Of a DNA stretch of 64,000 nt, positions 1-9,046 are shown piece after piece (the first letter of the stretch is position 1; each line of letters begins with the position of its first letter). The DNA comes from Sphingomonadales bacterium (GTDB lineage: Bacteria > Pseudomonadota > Alphaproteobacteria > Sphingomonadales > Sphingomonadaceae). The position numbers were made by a program, and so were the translations under genes. The notes under the pieces are model-generated. The model saw only the letters and a list, made by a program, of their open reading frames with translations. It was not told the origin of the DNA and did no database searches. The stretch is taken from positions 1-64,000 of the forward strand of contig JANYGX010000009.1 in assembly GCA_025362295.1 (NCBI GenBank). The letters run 5' to 3'.

Positions 1-360
<360 letters not shown>

Positions 361-560
361 GATTAACCGACATGAAAAGCGTGAGCCTTTCAGGCCAGTG
401 TACTTGCTAGGTTGCCCTGCACATCTGCGTCACAGTCATAGCATCGATAAATCGATACAATAACTAAGCAGACGTGCGAATGGCATTCACACCTCACCAG
501 CAGAAAATCCGCTGATGTGTGAACCGCCGTCCACACGTCCCTTCAAAAATACCAACAATG

Positions 561-570
561 AGAAAGAGCA
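561..570 (-). promoter_or_regulatory. boxA-like antitermination site of rRNA leader
   Basis: On the minus strand this reads TGCTCTTTCT, close to the boxA consensus TGCTCTTTA that binds NusB/S10 in rRNA leaders. It lies about 90 nt downstream of the predicted promoter and 200 nt upstream of 16S, a normal position for leader boxA. Assigned from sequence match and position only. Confidence 0.5.
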
Positions 571-658
571 AATCTTTCCGCCCAAACAAAGACAGAACGC
601 CGTGTCGCTAAATTATCTAAAGCGACTCATTGTCCCGTAATACTAGGGCAGAACCCTC

Positions 659-688
659 CGTATATGATCGTTTTGACTGGTAAGTCAA
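659..688 (-). promoter_or_regulatory. Probable rRNA operon promoter
   Basis: Reading leftwards, TTGACT (683-688) is followed by an 18-nt spacer and TATACG (659-664), or 17 nt to CATATA. This fits a housekeeping sigma-70 promoter for the rRNA operon, placing the transcription start about 290 nt upstream of the mature 16S. No other good -35/-10 pair was seen closer to 16S. Confidence 0.55.
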
Positions 689-844
689 GCGCCTCATCTG
701 CGTCGGAGGCTGGTAGTTAGGGTATTCGTCTGATGGGCGCAAGCGGAAAAAATAAAAATGTCACAAATAATCTGGAACCCTTATGCATCTGCACACTCTA
801 TTGGCCGCAAAAGCCATAAAATTGGCCAATTAATATCATTTTGA

Positions 845-2443
845 ATGTATGGACAGATTGACACAGACTCCAAGCTTGGGCAAATATTCTTATCCACAAT
901 CATTCGTGGTTATAAATTAAAGGAAAATTCTCCCTTGAGTGATCGTATCCCAGACAACGTTGCACCAGCGAATCGCGAAGCGATCAATGCAGCAACGATG
1001 GCAAAAAACCCCATCCTGCTTAAACACGCCGTGGTTGATCTGGGGTTGGATATCGGTACGTCAACATGGTGGCGTGGCATGGGCACATTGATTGTCTTGC
1101 TCGCAGTCTCTGCCTGTATCGCCGCCCTGCCTATACCCAAAACAGCATCGCCTGATCTCTCTCCCTCTGCACAAATGCCATTTCAACCGGCTTACCTTGC
1201 CTCCGCCGCTATTGGACCTCTCATGAGCGGCGCGCACACTGGATGGCGCATGCCCATGACAAGCCTTGCATCCCTATTGTCAGAACGTCCTGAAAAACCG
1301 CGCGTTGCCCTTACCCTTGATGTGCGGAATGGCGATTCGCTGGCAGGCTTGCTCAAACGCGCTGGCGCCGGTGCAGCAGACATCAAGGCGGCCTTTGCCA
1401 AGCTTAAAGATATCAGCCTGTATCCTGATAGCGAGGTCGCACTGGTTCTTGGTCGGCGTGAAACCAAAAAAGTGCCGCGCCCGCTTGAAAGCCTTGCCTA
1501 TCGGGCACGCTTTGATCTGAAAATGGCCTTGGAACGCAAAGGAGATGCCTTCCAGACCATTGCTACGCCGGTGGCAATTCGTGATGCCCCCAGGCTGGTG
1601 CGTGTGCCCGTGGGGCACAGCCTTTATGTCGCGGCACACCGTATGGGTGTACCGGCGCGGGTGGTAAGCGAGCTTAGCACAGCCATGAGTTACTCAGTGG
1701 ATTTTCAGCGCGATGTGGTCGCCAATGATACGCTCGATCTGGTGTTTGAACGTCAGATCAGCGCGGATGGTTTAACTGAAGACGGCACATTGCAATATGC
1801 GGTACTCAATCTTGAAAGTCGCGATAAACCTGTTGAACTGCTGCGCTATGCGTCTGATAGCGGCAAGGTGGAATTTTTCTATCCCGATGGCACATCCGTC
1901 AAAGGCATGCTGATGAAAACACCGATTGACGGTGCGCATTTAACATCAGGGTTCGGCATGCGCTGGCACCCAATCCTCGGCTATTCACGCATGCACCAGG
2001 GTGTTGATTTCGGCGCGCCCACCGGCACACCAGTGATGGCGGCAGGGTCCGGCACTATAACCTTCATGGGTCGGCATGGTGGCCATGGCAATACGGTGAT
2101 GATCAGTCATCAAAATGGTCTTGAAACGCTCTACGGACACCTCTCGGCGTTTGTACGCGGCTTTCACGTGGGTTCGCATGTTACACAAGGACAGGTGGTG
2201 GCTTTAGTGGGCTCTACCGGCCTTTCGACTGGCCCGCACCTGCACTATGAAATCCATCACAGCGGCAAACCGGTGAACCCTCAGGACAAAAACCTGCCCA
2301 CTGGCCGCCGCCTGAGCGGCAGCCAGCTGGCTGAATTCAGAGCGCTAGTGACCAAAATGCGCAGCGTCAAACCTGATAAAAAGCGCACAGAATATGCAGT
2401 TAAAACTGATGGCGAAGGCGCCGCTTCAGGCGGCGGGATTTAA
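845..2443 (+). CDS. M23 family metallopeptidase, membrane-anchored, LysM-like N-terminal region
   Basis: Probable peptidoglycan endopeptidase or divisome activator acting in the periplasm. A single hydrophobic segment at about residues 75-96 follows a cytoplasmic N-terminus. The middle region (about 155-360) resembles the OapA/LysM-type region of large M23 proteins. The C-terminal M23 domain carries the zinc ligands His384 and Asp388 (motif HQGVD) and the HLH motif at 465-467. Length 532 aa fits membrane-bound M23 proteins common in Sphingomonadales-like Alphaproteobacteria. All metal ligands are present, so it is probably an active lysostaphin-type enzyme rather than an EnvC/NlpD-like degenerate activator. 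It is divergent from the rRNA genes and ends 3 nt from the convergent ptsN. The start at 845 has no strong ribosome binding site, so a later start is possible. Confidence 0.9.
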   Translation: MYGQIDTDSKLGQIFLSTIIRGYKLKENSPLSDRIPDNVAPANREAINAATMAKNPILLKHAVVDLGLDIGTSTWWRGMGTLIVLLAVSACIAALPIPKTASPDLSPSAQMPFQPAYLASAAIGPLMSGAHTGWRMPMTSLASLLSERPEKPRVALTLDVRNGDSLAGLLKRAGAGAADIKAAFAKLKDISLYPDSEVALVLGRRETKKVPRPLESLAYRARFDLKMALERKGDAFQTIATPVAIRDAPRLVRVPVGHSLYVAAHRMGVPARVVSELSTAMSYSVDFQRDVVANDTLDLVFERQISADGLTEDGTLQYAVLNLESRDKPVELLRYASDSGKVEFFYPDGTSVKGMLMKTPIDGAHLTSGFGMRWHPILGYSRMHQGVDFGAPTGTPVMAAGSGTITFMGRHGGHGNTVMISHQNGLETLYGHLSAFVRGFHVGSHVTQGQVVALVGSTGLSTGPHLHYEIHHSGKPVNPQDKNLPTGRRLSGSQLAEFRALVTKMRSVKPDKKRTEYAVKTDGEGAASGGGI

Positions 2444-2446
2444 GGT

Positions 2447-2911
2447 TTACGCTGCCTTCTGAACGCTGTTTTGCGCCAGCAATGTATAAATAGCATCAGC
2501 ATCTCTGCACCCTCGCAGTTGCGCGCACAGTGCCCGGTCTCGCAGCAATCTTGACACGCAGGCCAAGGCGCGCAAGTGCTCGGCCGGCTGATCAACTGGC
2601 GACACAAGCAAACACACAAGATCGACAGGTTGCTTGTCAATTGCAGCAAAATCAATGGACTTTTCAAGCACAAGAAAAAGTGCAAAACTTCGACCAAGGG
2701 TTGGCATTTTGCAATGTGGCACAGCAACGCCGCCGCCCATGCCGGTGCTGCCAAGTTTTTCGCGCGCTTCAAGCTCATATAAAATTGAAGCCTTATCAAG
2801 ACCGGACAATGTTGCAGCGCGGTGGCTCAAAGCCTTAAGAGCTATTTTTTTTGTGCTGAACTTTTGCTGAATAAGCACTGCCGAAGGCACAACAAGATTG
2901 AGAATGTTCAT
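2447..2911 (-). CDS. ptsN: PTS IIA-like nitrogen regulatory protein PtsN
   Basis: Phosphoacceptor of the nitrogen-related PTS (PtsP-PtsO-PtsN), a regulatory cytoplasmic branch not used for sugar uptake. At 154 aa it has the normal length for EIIA-Ntr, and it keeps the phosphorylated histidine, His66, in GVAVPHCK. It lies downstream of rpoN and hpf on the same strand, the usual rpoN-hpf-ptsN order of Proteobacteria. The 70-nt space to hpf may hold its own start signals. It ends 3 nt from the convergent M23 gene with no clear terminator between them. Confidence 0.95.
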   Translation of the reverse strand: MNILNLVVPSAVLIQQKFSTKKIALKALSHRAATLSGLDKASILYELEAREKLGSTGMGGGVAVPHCKMPTLGRSFALFLVLEKSIDFAAIDKQPVDLVCLLVSPVDQPAEHLRALACVSRLLRDRALCAQLRGCRDADAIYTLLAQNSVQKAA

Positions 2912-2980
2912 AGCTTGGCCTTCAGACCTACCACTGCCTAAAATAAGTATTATACTTGTTAGGTATGAATTTTTGCTTGA

Positions 2981-3559
2981 TTAACCAGATATGCCGGGTT
3001 CAACCCACCCTATATGACCATCCCCTCGACGGTAAATCATCGCAAATTGGCCCGTAATAACATCACGAAACATCATGGCAGGTGCATGAGCCAGATCCAT
3101 TAGCATGACAGCGTCTGACACGGACACTGAGGGAATATCAACCTTGGTTTCCGCAATAATAACAGGATGCGCGGCTATGTCTTGTTCGTCCTCATTCTGG
3201 TCAGCCTCAACCACCCGCGCACTGGCCGGAAACAAGCCAATTTCTTTCAATGGTTCCGCATGATGGTTTTTAAGGCGCCGCTTATACCGGCGCAATTGCT
3301 TTTCGATTCTGTTGGCGGCCACATCAAGCGCTGCATGCGCTTCAGCGGCTTCCGCCTCAGCTTTCAATATCACGCCCTGCATCACATGCATTGTACAATC
3401 TACATGAAATCCGCGATTGTGCGCGCCGTGCCCCAAGGTAACCAGACTTCCCACAGCATGTGAAAAATATTTATCTGTTATGGCACCCAGCCTGTCCTCG
3501 GCATGAGCCCGAAATGCGTCGCCTACATCAACGTGACGGCCTGAAATGCGAATATCCAT
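2981..3559 (-). CDS. hpf: Ribosome hibernation promoting factor, long form
   Basis: Binds the 30S subunit in stationary phase and, in the long form, dimerises ribosomes into 100S particles. The N-terminal RaiA/HPF domain (about 1-100) is followed by a linker and a C-terminal dimerisation domain (about 130-190) ending in the GWVEP region. The frame is open up to 3655, but the ATG at 3559 (MDIRISGRHVDVG) is preceded by AAGGATG at proper spacing and matches the family N-terminus, giving 192 aa. It sits between rpoN and ptsN as in most Alphaproteobacteria. Confidence 0.93.
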   Translation of the reverse strand: MDIRISGRHVDVGDAFRAHAEDRLGAITDKYFSHAVGSLVTLGHGAHNRGFHVDCTMHVMQGVILKAEAEAAEAHAALDVAANRIEKQLRRYKRRLKNHHAEPLKEIGLFPASARVVEADQNEDEQDIAAHPVIIAETKVDIPSVSVSDAVMLMDLAHAPAMMFRDVITGQFAMIYRRGDGHIGWVEPGISG

Positions 3560-3669
3560 AAATTCATCCTTTTGAACAATTGTGCATCGAACCGAATTTG
3601 TAACATAGTCACTAATAGCCACAATCCCAAGTCTCGATAAGCAAAATAATTTCAATCAACTGGAATTGG

Positions 3670-5268
3670 TCAACGCACGGCAACCATAGCTTTCAAACGG
3701 CGGCGCTGAACGCTGGATGGTATATTCATGGCTTCACGATATTTTGCCACAGTACGCCGGGCAATATCAAATTTTTCGCCCTGAAGAATATCCACAATCT
3801 GGTCATCCGAGAGAATATTTCGTGCGCTTTCAGCCTCAATCAATTCCTTGATCCTGAATTGCACGGATTTGGCTGAGTGCGCCTCACCACCATTCCCTGA
3901 TTGAATGGATGAATTGAAGAAATATTTGAGTTCATACAAGCCCCGGCTGCAGGCAATATACTTGGCTGTGGTTACCCGGCTTACTGTCGATTCGTGCATA
4001 CCGATTGCATCGGCCACTGTCCGCAACGTCAGCGGTTTCAGGTAGCGCACACCGTCTTCAAAAAAGCCCTCCTGAAGCTTCACAATCTCACTGGCGACCT
4101 TCAAAATGGTGCGGGCGCGCTGATCAAGCGCTTTGACCAGCCAGTTCGCGGAGGTTAAGCATTCCGACAGAAATTGTCGCTCCTGCTTGGCAACATCTGC
4201 CGTGCTTTTGCTAAGAGCTTTGGCAAGCAACTCAGCGTGGTAACTTTGATTGACCAGCACGCGCGGCAATGTTGCCGTGTTCAGTTCTACAATCCATGAG
4301 CCAGCTGCGCTGCGCCTGACAAACACGTCCGCAACCACAGTCTCAACACGACTTGCTCCATATAAAAGGCCAGGCTTGGGATTATACCCGCGCACTTCAC
4401 GAATCATATCAGCAAGATCTTCATGGTCAACCCGGCATAATCGCTTCAGCGCCGGCAAATCGCCCCTCGCTAGCAACGGTAAATTATCGAGCAGCATTTC
4501 CATTGCTGGGTCCAGCCGGTCGATATCTTTTGCTTGAAGTTTCAAACATTCTGACAGGCTGCGGGCACAAACGCCAACAGGATCGAACGTTTGCATGAGC
4601 CTTAAAACACATTCAATCGTGACAATACTGGTGCCGAGACGTTCTGCCATGTCGATCAGATCAAGCGCAATATAACCACTGTCATCAACAAGATCGACCA
4701 GGTGTCTTGCAATCATCAAATCTTCTGGTTCTCGAAATGTGGTGCCAACCTGCGTGAGCAAATGATCATGCAGTGTGAGATCAGCCGTGAGCAACGCCTC
4801 GGCGCTCAATCCGTCACCGTTTTGACTGTCGTTATTGGCTGAACCCGTCTGACCAGCACCGCTGCCGTTCATACTCAAGGCATTGTCGGCCGGACCCATA
4901 TCATCACGACTGATTTGTTCTGCCTGAAACTCATTTGTCGTTGGCCCCATCTCATCGCCAGCCCCCCCATGGTGAAAAACAGCTTCACCAAAATCGACAT
5001 CCACTGGTGTGTCGCTCGCCATGATGCTGTCACGTCCCAGCATTTCGTCAAGGCCGGTTTCACAGCTTGCAGGCTGGTCAAATGTTTCTGGACCGATAAT
5101 CAGATCGTGCTCACCAGCTTCCAGCAGCGGGTTACTGTCTATTTCAGCCGATACAGCGGATTCAAGTTCAAGGTTTGTGAGCGTTAACAGCTTGATGGCC
5201 TGCTGCAATTGCGGCGTCATCACCAATTGCTGGCTTTGCCTTAAATCAAGACGTGGTCCAAGAGCCAT
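3670..5268 (-). CDS. rpoN: RNA polymerase sigma-54 factor RpoN
   Basis: Sigma factor for -24/-12 promoters, needing AAA+ activators. Region I (QSQQLVMTPQLQQAIKLL, near residue 10) contacts core and activator, an acidic linker rich in Asp and Gly follows at about 50-140, and the C-terminus holds the RpoN box ARRTVAKYRE at residues 503-512, which reads the -24 element. Length 532 aa is normal. It starts 17 nt after lptB on the same strand, so co-transcription with lptB is likely. Confidence 0.97.
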   Translation of the reverse strand: MALGPRLDLRQSQQLVMTPQLQQAIKLLTLTNLELESAVSAEIDSNPLLEAGEHDLIIGPETFDQPASCETGLDEMLGRDSIMASDTPVDVDFGEAVFHHGGAGDEMGPTTNEFQAEQISRDDMGPADNALSMNGSGAGQTGSANNDSQNGDGLSAEALLTADLTLHDHLLTQVGTTFREPEDLMIARHLVDLVDDSGYIALDLIDMAERLGTSIVTIECVLRLMQTFDPVGVCARSLSECLKLQAKDIDRLDPAMEMLLDNLPLLARGDLPALKRLCRVDHEDLADMIREVRGYNPKPGLLYGASRVETVVADVFVRRSAAGSWIVELNTATLPRVLVNQSYHAELLAKALSKSTADVAKQERQFLSECLTSANWLVKALDQRARTILKVASEIVKLQEGFFEDGVRYLKPLTLRTVADAIGMHESTVSRVTTAKYIACSRGLYELKYFFNSSIQSGNGGEAHSAKSVQFRIKELIEAESARNILSDDQIVDILQGEKFDIARRTVAKYREAMNIPSSVQRRRLKAMVAVR

Positions 5269-5285
5269 AGGTCAGCAACCCGTCA

Positions 5286-6095
5286 TCATAAGGTGAAATT
5301 CTCGCCGAGATATACGCGGCGAACATTCTCGTCGGCGACCAGGGCTTCAGGCGTGCCTTCAAACAAAACCTGGCCATCATAGAATATATAGGCCCGGTCA
5401 ACGATGGTGAGTGTCTCGCGGACATTGTGGTCCGTGATGAGCACACCGATATCGCGGTCCTTAAGATGCACCACGAGCGTTCTAATATCAGAAATGGAGA
5501 TTGGATCGATGCCTGCAAAGGGTTCATCGAGCAGCATGATAGATGGTCCAGCCGCCAGAGCGCGGGCGATCTCAACGCGTCGCCGCTCGCCACCAGACAA
5601 AGCCATGGCGTTCGCCGTTCGCAACTTGGTCATGGAAAATTCTTCAAGCAATGTCTCCAGCGCTGCGCTACGCTTGGACGCATCCGGCTCTGTCATCTCA
5701 AGCACAGCCAAAATATTTTGTTCTACCGTGAGCCCCCGAAAGATCGATGTATCCTGTGGCAGATAGCCAAGCCCGAGCTGGGCGCGGCGGTACATGGGAA
5801 GACCGGTTATATCAATGCCGTCAAGGTTGATGGAGCCGTGGTCAGGCTTGGCAAGACCCATGATGGAATAAAAACATGTGGTTTTGCCAGCCCCGTTTGG
5901 ACCCAGCAAGGCAACCACTTCACCGCGATCAACCGCCAACGACACATCCCGCAAAACAACACGCTTGTCATAACTTTTGCCAATAGAAGCAATTGACAGG
6001 CCAGATTGTGTCGACTGGCCAATCCCGGCCCTCTGGTCAGATTGCCGTACTGTCTTCATGGCTCTCGGGCGTTCAATTACAGAGGCTTCGATCAT
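5286..6095 (-). CDS. lptB: LPS export ABC transporter ATP-binding protein LptB
   Basis: ATPase of the LptB2FGC complex that extracts lipopolysaccharide from the inner membrane. Walker A GPNGAGKT is at residues 65-72, the signature LSGGE and Walker B LLDEPF follow, and the switch His lies in LITDHNVRET, diagnostic for LptB. The frame opens at a TTG at 6113, but the ATG at 6095 has AAGGA six nt upstream and is preferred (269 aa). About 35 N-terminal residues precede the ABC core, a mild extension. Located just upstream of rpoN, as is usual; lptA/lptC are not in the 190 bp upstream, which lead to the divergent mmcB. Confidence 0.96.
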   Translation of the reverse strand: MIEASVIERPRAMKTVRQSDQRAGIGQSTQSGLSIASIGKSYDKRVVLRDVSLAVDRGEVVALLGPNGAGKTTCFYSIMGLAKPDHGSINLDGIDITGLPMYRRAQLGLGYLPQDTSIFRGLTVEQNILAVLEMTEPDASKRSAALETLLEEFSMTKLRTANAMALSGGERRRVEIARALAAGPSIMLLDEPFAGIDPISISDIRTLVVHLKDRDIGVLITDHNVRETLTIVDRAYIFYDGQVLFEGTPEALVADENVRRVYLGENFTL

Positions 6096-6306
6096 TGTTA
6101 TCCTTACTTTCAAACACTGTGCTTAACACCGGCAACTTAACAGTTCGTTGCAACTTATTATTTTTGGCCCAGTTTGTGCATAACTTTGCTGTATATTGTC
6201 GATAGTTGCAAAAAATGTCACCGACAAGAGCAAGCCCGGGTATTTTAATCGTTTCCCCCATGTTTTTGTTCTTGATTTGATCTGGATTTCGCGCTTCACA
6301 GTGCAT

Positions 6307-6759
6307 ATGACCGAATCAGTCAGCGATATTGAAAAAACGCGGCAGGTTACCCGAGGGGTGTGCCGACTGCTGGATAATATGGGTTTTGCCTGCATGACAG
6401 AATTTTCTCTGGGCAATGGTCGTCGCGCAGATGTCGCCGGACTTGATGACAAAGGCCAATTGCTGCTTGTTGAAATAAAAGTTTCCGTTGCAGATTTTCG
6501 GTCTGACCAGAAATGGCCCGATTATATGGCCTATTGCGATCTGTTTTATTTTGCTGTGCCAGAAGATTTTCCTCGCAGGCTTGTTGAAGACGAAGCTGCC
6601 CAACCGGCGTGTAACGGTTTGATCATAGCCTCCCAATTTGAAGCTGCAATTCTTCGACATGCGTGCCCAAGACCACTTTCACCAGCCCGCCGCAAAGCCG
6701 AAACACTGCGGTTTGCCAGACGCAGTGCACAAAGACTGTGGCAGAGATGTCTGGCCTGA
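6307..6759 (+). CDS. mmcB: MmcB family DNA repair protein
   Basis: Small putative nuclease-like protein. In Caulobacter a homologue belongs to the DNA-damage response and confers mitomycin C tolerance. Family motifs are TRGVCRLL, a charged GRRADV segment, VEIKVSVADFRSD with a PD-(D/E)XK-like E-x-K, KWPDYMAYCD and FYFAVPEDFP. The frame is open from 6196, but homologous sequence begins near the ATG at 6307, giving 150 aa, the usual size. It faces lptB and ends exactly where the convergent permease gene ends. I saw no clear alphaproteobacterial LexA box in the upstream 190 bp. Confidence 0.88.
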   Translation: MTESVSDIEKTRQVTRGVCRLLDNMGFACMTEFSLGNGRRADVAGLDDKGQLLLVEIKVSVADFRSDQKWPDYMAYCDLFYFAVPEDFPRRLVEDEAAQPACNGLIIASQFEAAILRHACPRPLSPARRKAETLRFARRSAQRLWQRCLA

Positions 6760-8253
6760 TTAGTCGTCCAGTCCGCGCCCGACATGACTTTTGCGATACC
6801 CGTAAAGGTAATAGACAACAAGGCCCATGCCGCCCCAGATCGGGAACACCCACTTAGCGTCAGGTGGCAGGAACACAAACAACACCACACAACCAATAGC
6901 GGCCAGTGGTGCGGTAATCCATACGCCCGGTGTGCGGAATCCACGCGCACGGTCAGGGTTGGTCTTTCGCAGAATCATCACTGCCAATGCGACGAAGAAG
7001 AAAGCACACAGTGTGCCAGAGTTCGACACATCCGCCAGCCGCCCTACCGGAAAGAATGCCGCACCAATGGCGACAAAAAGGCCTGTTACAATTGTCACAA
7101 CATGCGGGGTTTGATATTTGGCGTGCACCTTGCTCAGCACTTCCGGCAACAAACCATCGCGCGACATAACAAAGAAAATACGTGTTTGCGCATACATCAT
7201 CATCAACACAACAGATGGCAGGGCAAAACCTGCTGCAAGACCCAGCAGATTACCAATCACCGGATGCCCAGTTGAGCGCAGGACGTGCGCAAGCGCCTCT
7301 TTTGAACACACCAGCGGATGCGTGCCCGCGGTTGCCAGTTGACCGCAACGATCGGCTAAAGCCGTTGAGCCTGGTTCGAGCCATGTGCCGGCACCATCCA
7401 CTACGGGTTGGCCACCAAAGGAACCAATGGCACCTGCGCCAACAAGAAGGTAGATTATTGTACAAATAATCAAACTGCCGACCAGACCGATAGGCACGTT
7501 CCGCTGTGGGTTGATGGTTTCCTCTGCTGCAGTGGAGACGGCATCGAAACCAACAAAGGCAAAAAATATGGAACTTGCGGCACCAACAACACCTGCGCCG
7601 CCGAACGACGCAAAACCTTGCGGCATGAACGGGTGAAAATTAGTATCTTTGATGGCGGGAACCGCAAGCGCAATAAAGAACAACAAAGCGACGACCTTAA
7701 TGGCCACCAATACAGCGTTAACGGAAGCGCTCTCTTTGGTGCCGAGAACCAGCAACCATGTGACCAGCAGCGAAATAAATATCGCTGGCAAATTGACAAT
7801 CCCGCCAGCGTAAGGCCCATTGGCCAGAACAGCGGGTATGTGAATGCCCAGTAAGTGATCAAGCAAGCCTACCACATACCCTGACCACCCAACAGCCACG
7901 GCGCTAGCTGCCACGGCATATTCAAGCACCAATGCCCAACCAACAATCCACGCCAGTAACTCACCCAGCACAGCATAGGTATAAGTATAGGCTGAACCCG
8001 CAACCGGCACCATGGCTGCAAGCTCGGCGTAGCAAAGCGCTGACACACCACAAACAAAAGCAGCAAGCACAAAACTCACCATCATACCTGGGCCTGCTTT
8101 TTGGGCGGCTTCTGCCGTCAGCACAAAAATACCTGTCCCAATAATGCCGCCAATGCCAAGCATGGTCAGCTGCCACGGCCCAAGCGTGCGCTTCAGGGAT
8201 TTTTTTTGTGCTGTGGCCAAAATGGCATCCAGTGATTTAATGCGCCAGTTCAT
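6760..8253 (-). CDS. APC family amino acid permease
   Basis: Twelve-helix amino acid/polyamine/organocation transporter. TM1 carries the unwound-helix motif GIGGIIGTGIF near residues 34-44, and the chain shows about twelve hydrophobic segments in 497 aa. The overall pattern, including the FFAFVGFDAVSTAAEE segment in the middle, is that of the cationic amino acid transporter (CAT/YfnA) branch, but substrate cannot be read from sequence. The start has GGGAGA eight nt upstream. It lies downstream of the HIT gene, 95 nt away, so it could be the tail of the histidine operon or have its own promoter. Confidence 0.9.
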   Translation of the reverse strand: MNWRIKSLDAILATAQKKSLKRTLGPWQLTMLGIGGIIGTGIFVLTAEAAQKAGPGMMVSFVLAAFVCGVSALCYAELAAMVPVAGSAYTYTYAVLGELLAWIVGWALVLEYAVAASAVAVGWSGYVVGLLDHLLGIHIPAVLANGPYAGGIVNLPAIFISLLVTWLLVLGTKESASVNAVLVAIKVVALLFFIALAVPAIKDTNFHPFMPQGFASFGGAGVVGAASSIFFAFVGFDAVSTAAEETINPQRNVPIGLVGSLIICTIIYLLVGAGAIGSFGGQPVVDGAGTWLEPGSTALADRCGQLATAGTHPLVCSKEALAHVLRSTGHPVIGNLLGLAAGFALPSVVLMMMYAQTRIFFVMSRDGLLPEVLSKVHAKYQTPHVVTIVTGLFVAIGAAFFPVGRLADVSNSGTLCAFFFVALAVMILRKTNPDRARGFRTPGVWITAPLAAIGCVVLFVFLPPDAKWVFPIWGGMGLVVYYLYGYRKSHVGRGLDD

Positions 8254-8348
8254 CAGTGATTTCTCCCAAGACTGTTATCGTGCAACTATTTTTGCACTCG
8301 ATACTTTTAAGCTTAGCCTGCCTTTGCAGTAACGGCGAGCGTTAATTT

Positions 8349-8732
8349 TTATGTTGCAAGTGCGAGCATTGGCCCGAGCGCTGTCCCGCCAAAGATATGC
8401 ACATGCAAATGTGAGACCTCCTGATGGCTATCGAATCCACTGTTGGCCAAAATGCGGTAGCCAGGTGCCACCAACTGCAGTTGCGCTGCAGTTTTGCCTA
8501 CCGCCAAAAAAAAGCCAGCGATTTCGTCGGATGAAGCCAGTGCGGTAAAATCGGCCATAGACACATAGGCACCCTTGGGTATCACCAGCACGTGAACCGG
8601 CGCTTGCGGGTTGATATCGTGAAAAGCCAGCGCATGTTTGTCTTCATAAACTTTTTTGCAGGGAATTTCCCCACGCAGGATTCGAGCAAAAATGTTGCTT
8701 ACGTCATAGGGCTGCGTGGCATCAACAGACAT
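8349..8732 (-). CDS. HIT family purine nucleoside phosphoramidase-like protein
   Basis: Histidine triad hydrolase of the HinT branch, acting on AMP-linked phosphoramidates. The HLHVH triad is at residues 108-112 followed by IFGG, and length is 127 aa from the ATG at 8732. The frame extends to 8792, but that would overlap hisE. The chosen start lies 4 nt after the hisE stop, so it is the last gene of the his operon, an arrangement seen in several Alphaproteobacteria. Confidence 0.9.
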   Translation of the reverse strand: MSVDATQPYDVSNIFARILRGEIPCKKVYEDKHALAFHDINPQAPVHVLVIPKGAYVSMADFTALASSDEIAGFFLAVGKTAAQLQLVAPGYRILANSGFDSHQEVSHLHVHIFGGTALGPMLALAT

Positions 8733-8736
8733 GATT

Positions 8737-9042
8737 TCAGCTTTCCCTGTTGGCTTTCTCGACATGACCAGACATGCTCTGCCGACGCTCAAGCTCGGTC
8801 ATGATACCAGACGGCGTCAAGCCGCAGTCGGCCCACAGCACGCAAAGATGATAAAGCAAGTCAGCTGATTCCTTGATGATGCTTGTGTTATTACCAGAGA
8901 CCGCTGCCAATGCTGTCTCAACGCCCTCTTCACCGACCTTCTTGGCAATTTCAGAACGACCTTTTGAAAACAGACTTGCGGTGTAGCTGCTGGCCGGATC
9001 AGCCCCTTTGCGGCTCAAAATCAGTTTGAAGAGTTCTTCCAT
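8737..9042 (-). CDS. hisE: Phosphoribosyl-ATP diphosphatase
   Basis: Second step of histidine biosynthesis, hydrolysing PR-ATP to PR-AMP. The MazG-like fold is shown by KKVGEEGVETALAA and KESADLLYHL, the metal-binding Glu/Asp motifs. It is a stand-alone 101-aa enzyme, not fused to HisI, as is normal in Alphaproteobacteria; hisI must lie elsewhere. It starts 4 nt after the ATP-grasp gene. Confidence 0.95.
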   Translation of the reverse strand: MEELFKLILSRKGADPASSYTASLFSKGRSEIAKKVGEEGVETALAAVSGNNTSIIKESADLLYHLCVLWADCGLTPSGIMTELERRQSMSGHVEKANRES

Positions 9043-9046
9043 GACA

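Larger units (their letters stand above)
361..844. other. rRNA leader and intergenic region, no protein gene seen
   Basis: This 484-bp stretch separates the 16S gene (leftward) from the M23 peptidase gene (rightward). It holds the rRNA promoter at 659-688 and a boxA-like site at 561-570 on the minus strand. The remaining 690-844 must hold the peptidase promoter; it contains two copies of ATTGGCC at 800-806 and 821-827, the second being part of the palindrome ATTGGCCAAT. A short open frame at 182-463 is antisense to 16S rRNA and is not a gene. Confidence 0.7.

Noticed and set aside
6114-6306. LexA box upstream of mmcB
   Set aside because: A GTTC is present near 6143 but the second half-site GTTC at N7 spacing is missing.
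6784-7854. Several antisense frames inside the amino acid permease gene
   Set aside because: They lie within a conserved membrane transporter on the other strand and have Thr/Asn/Lys-rich low-complexity products.
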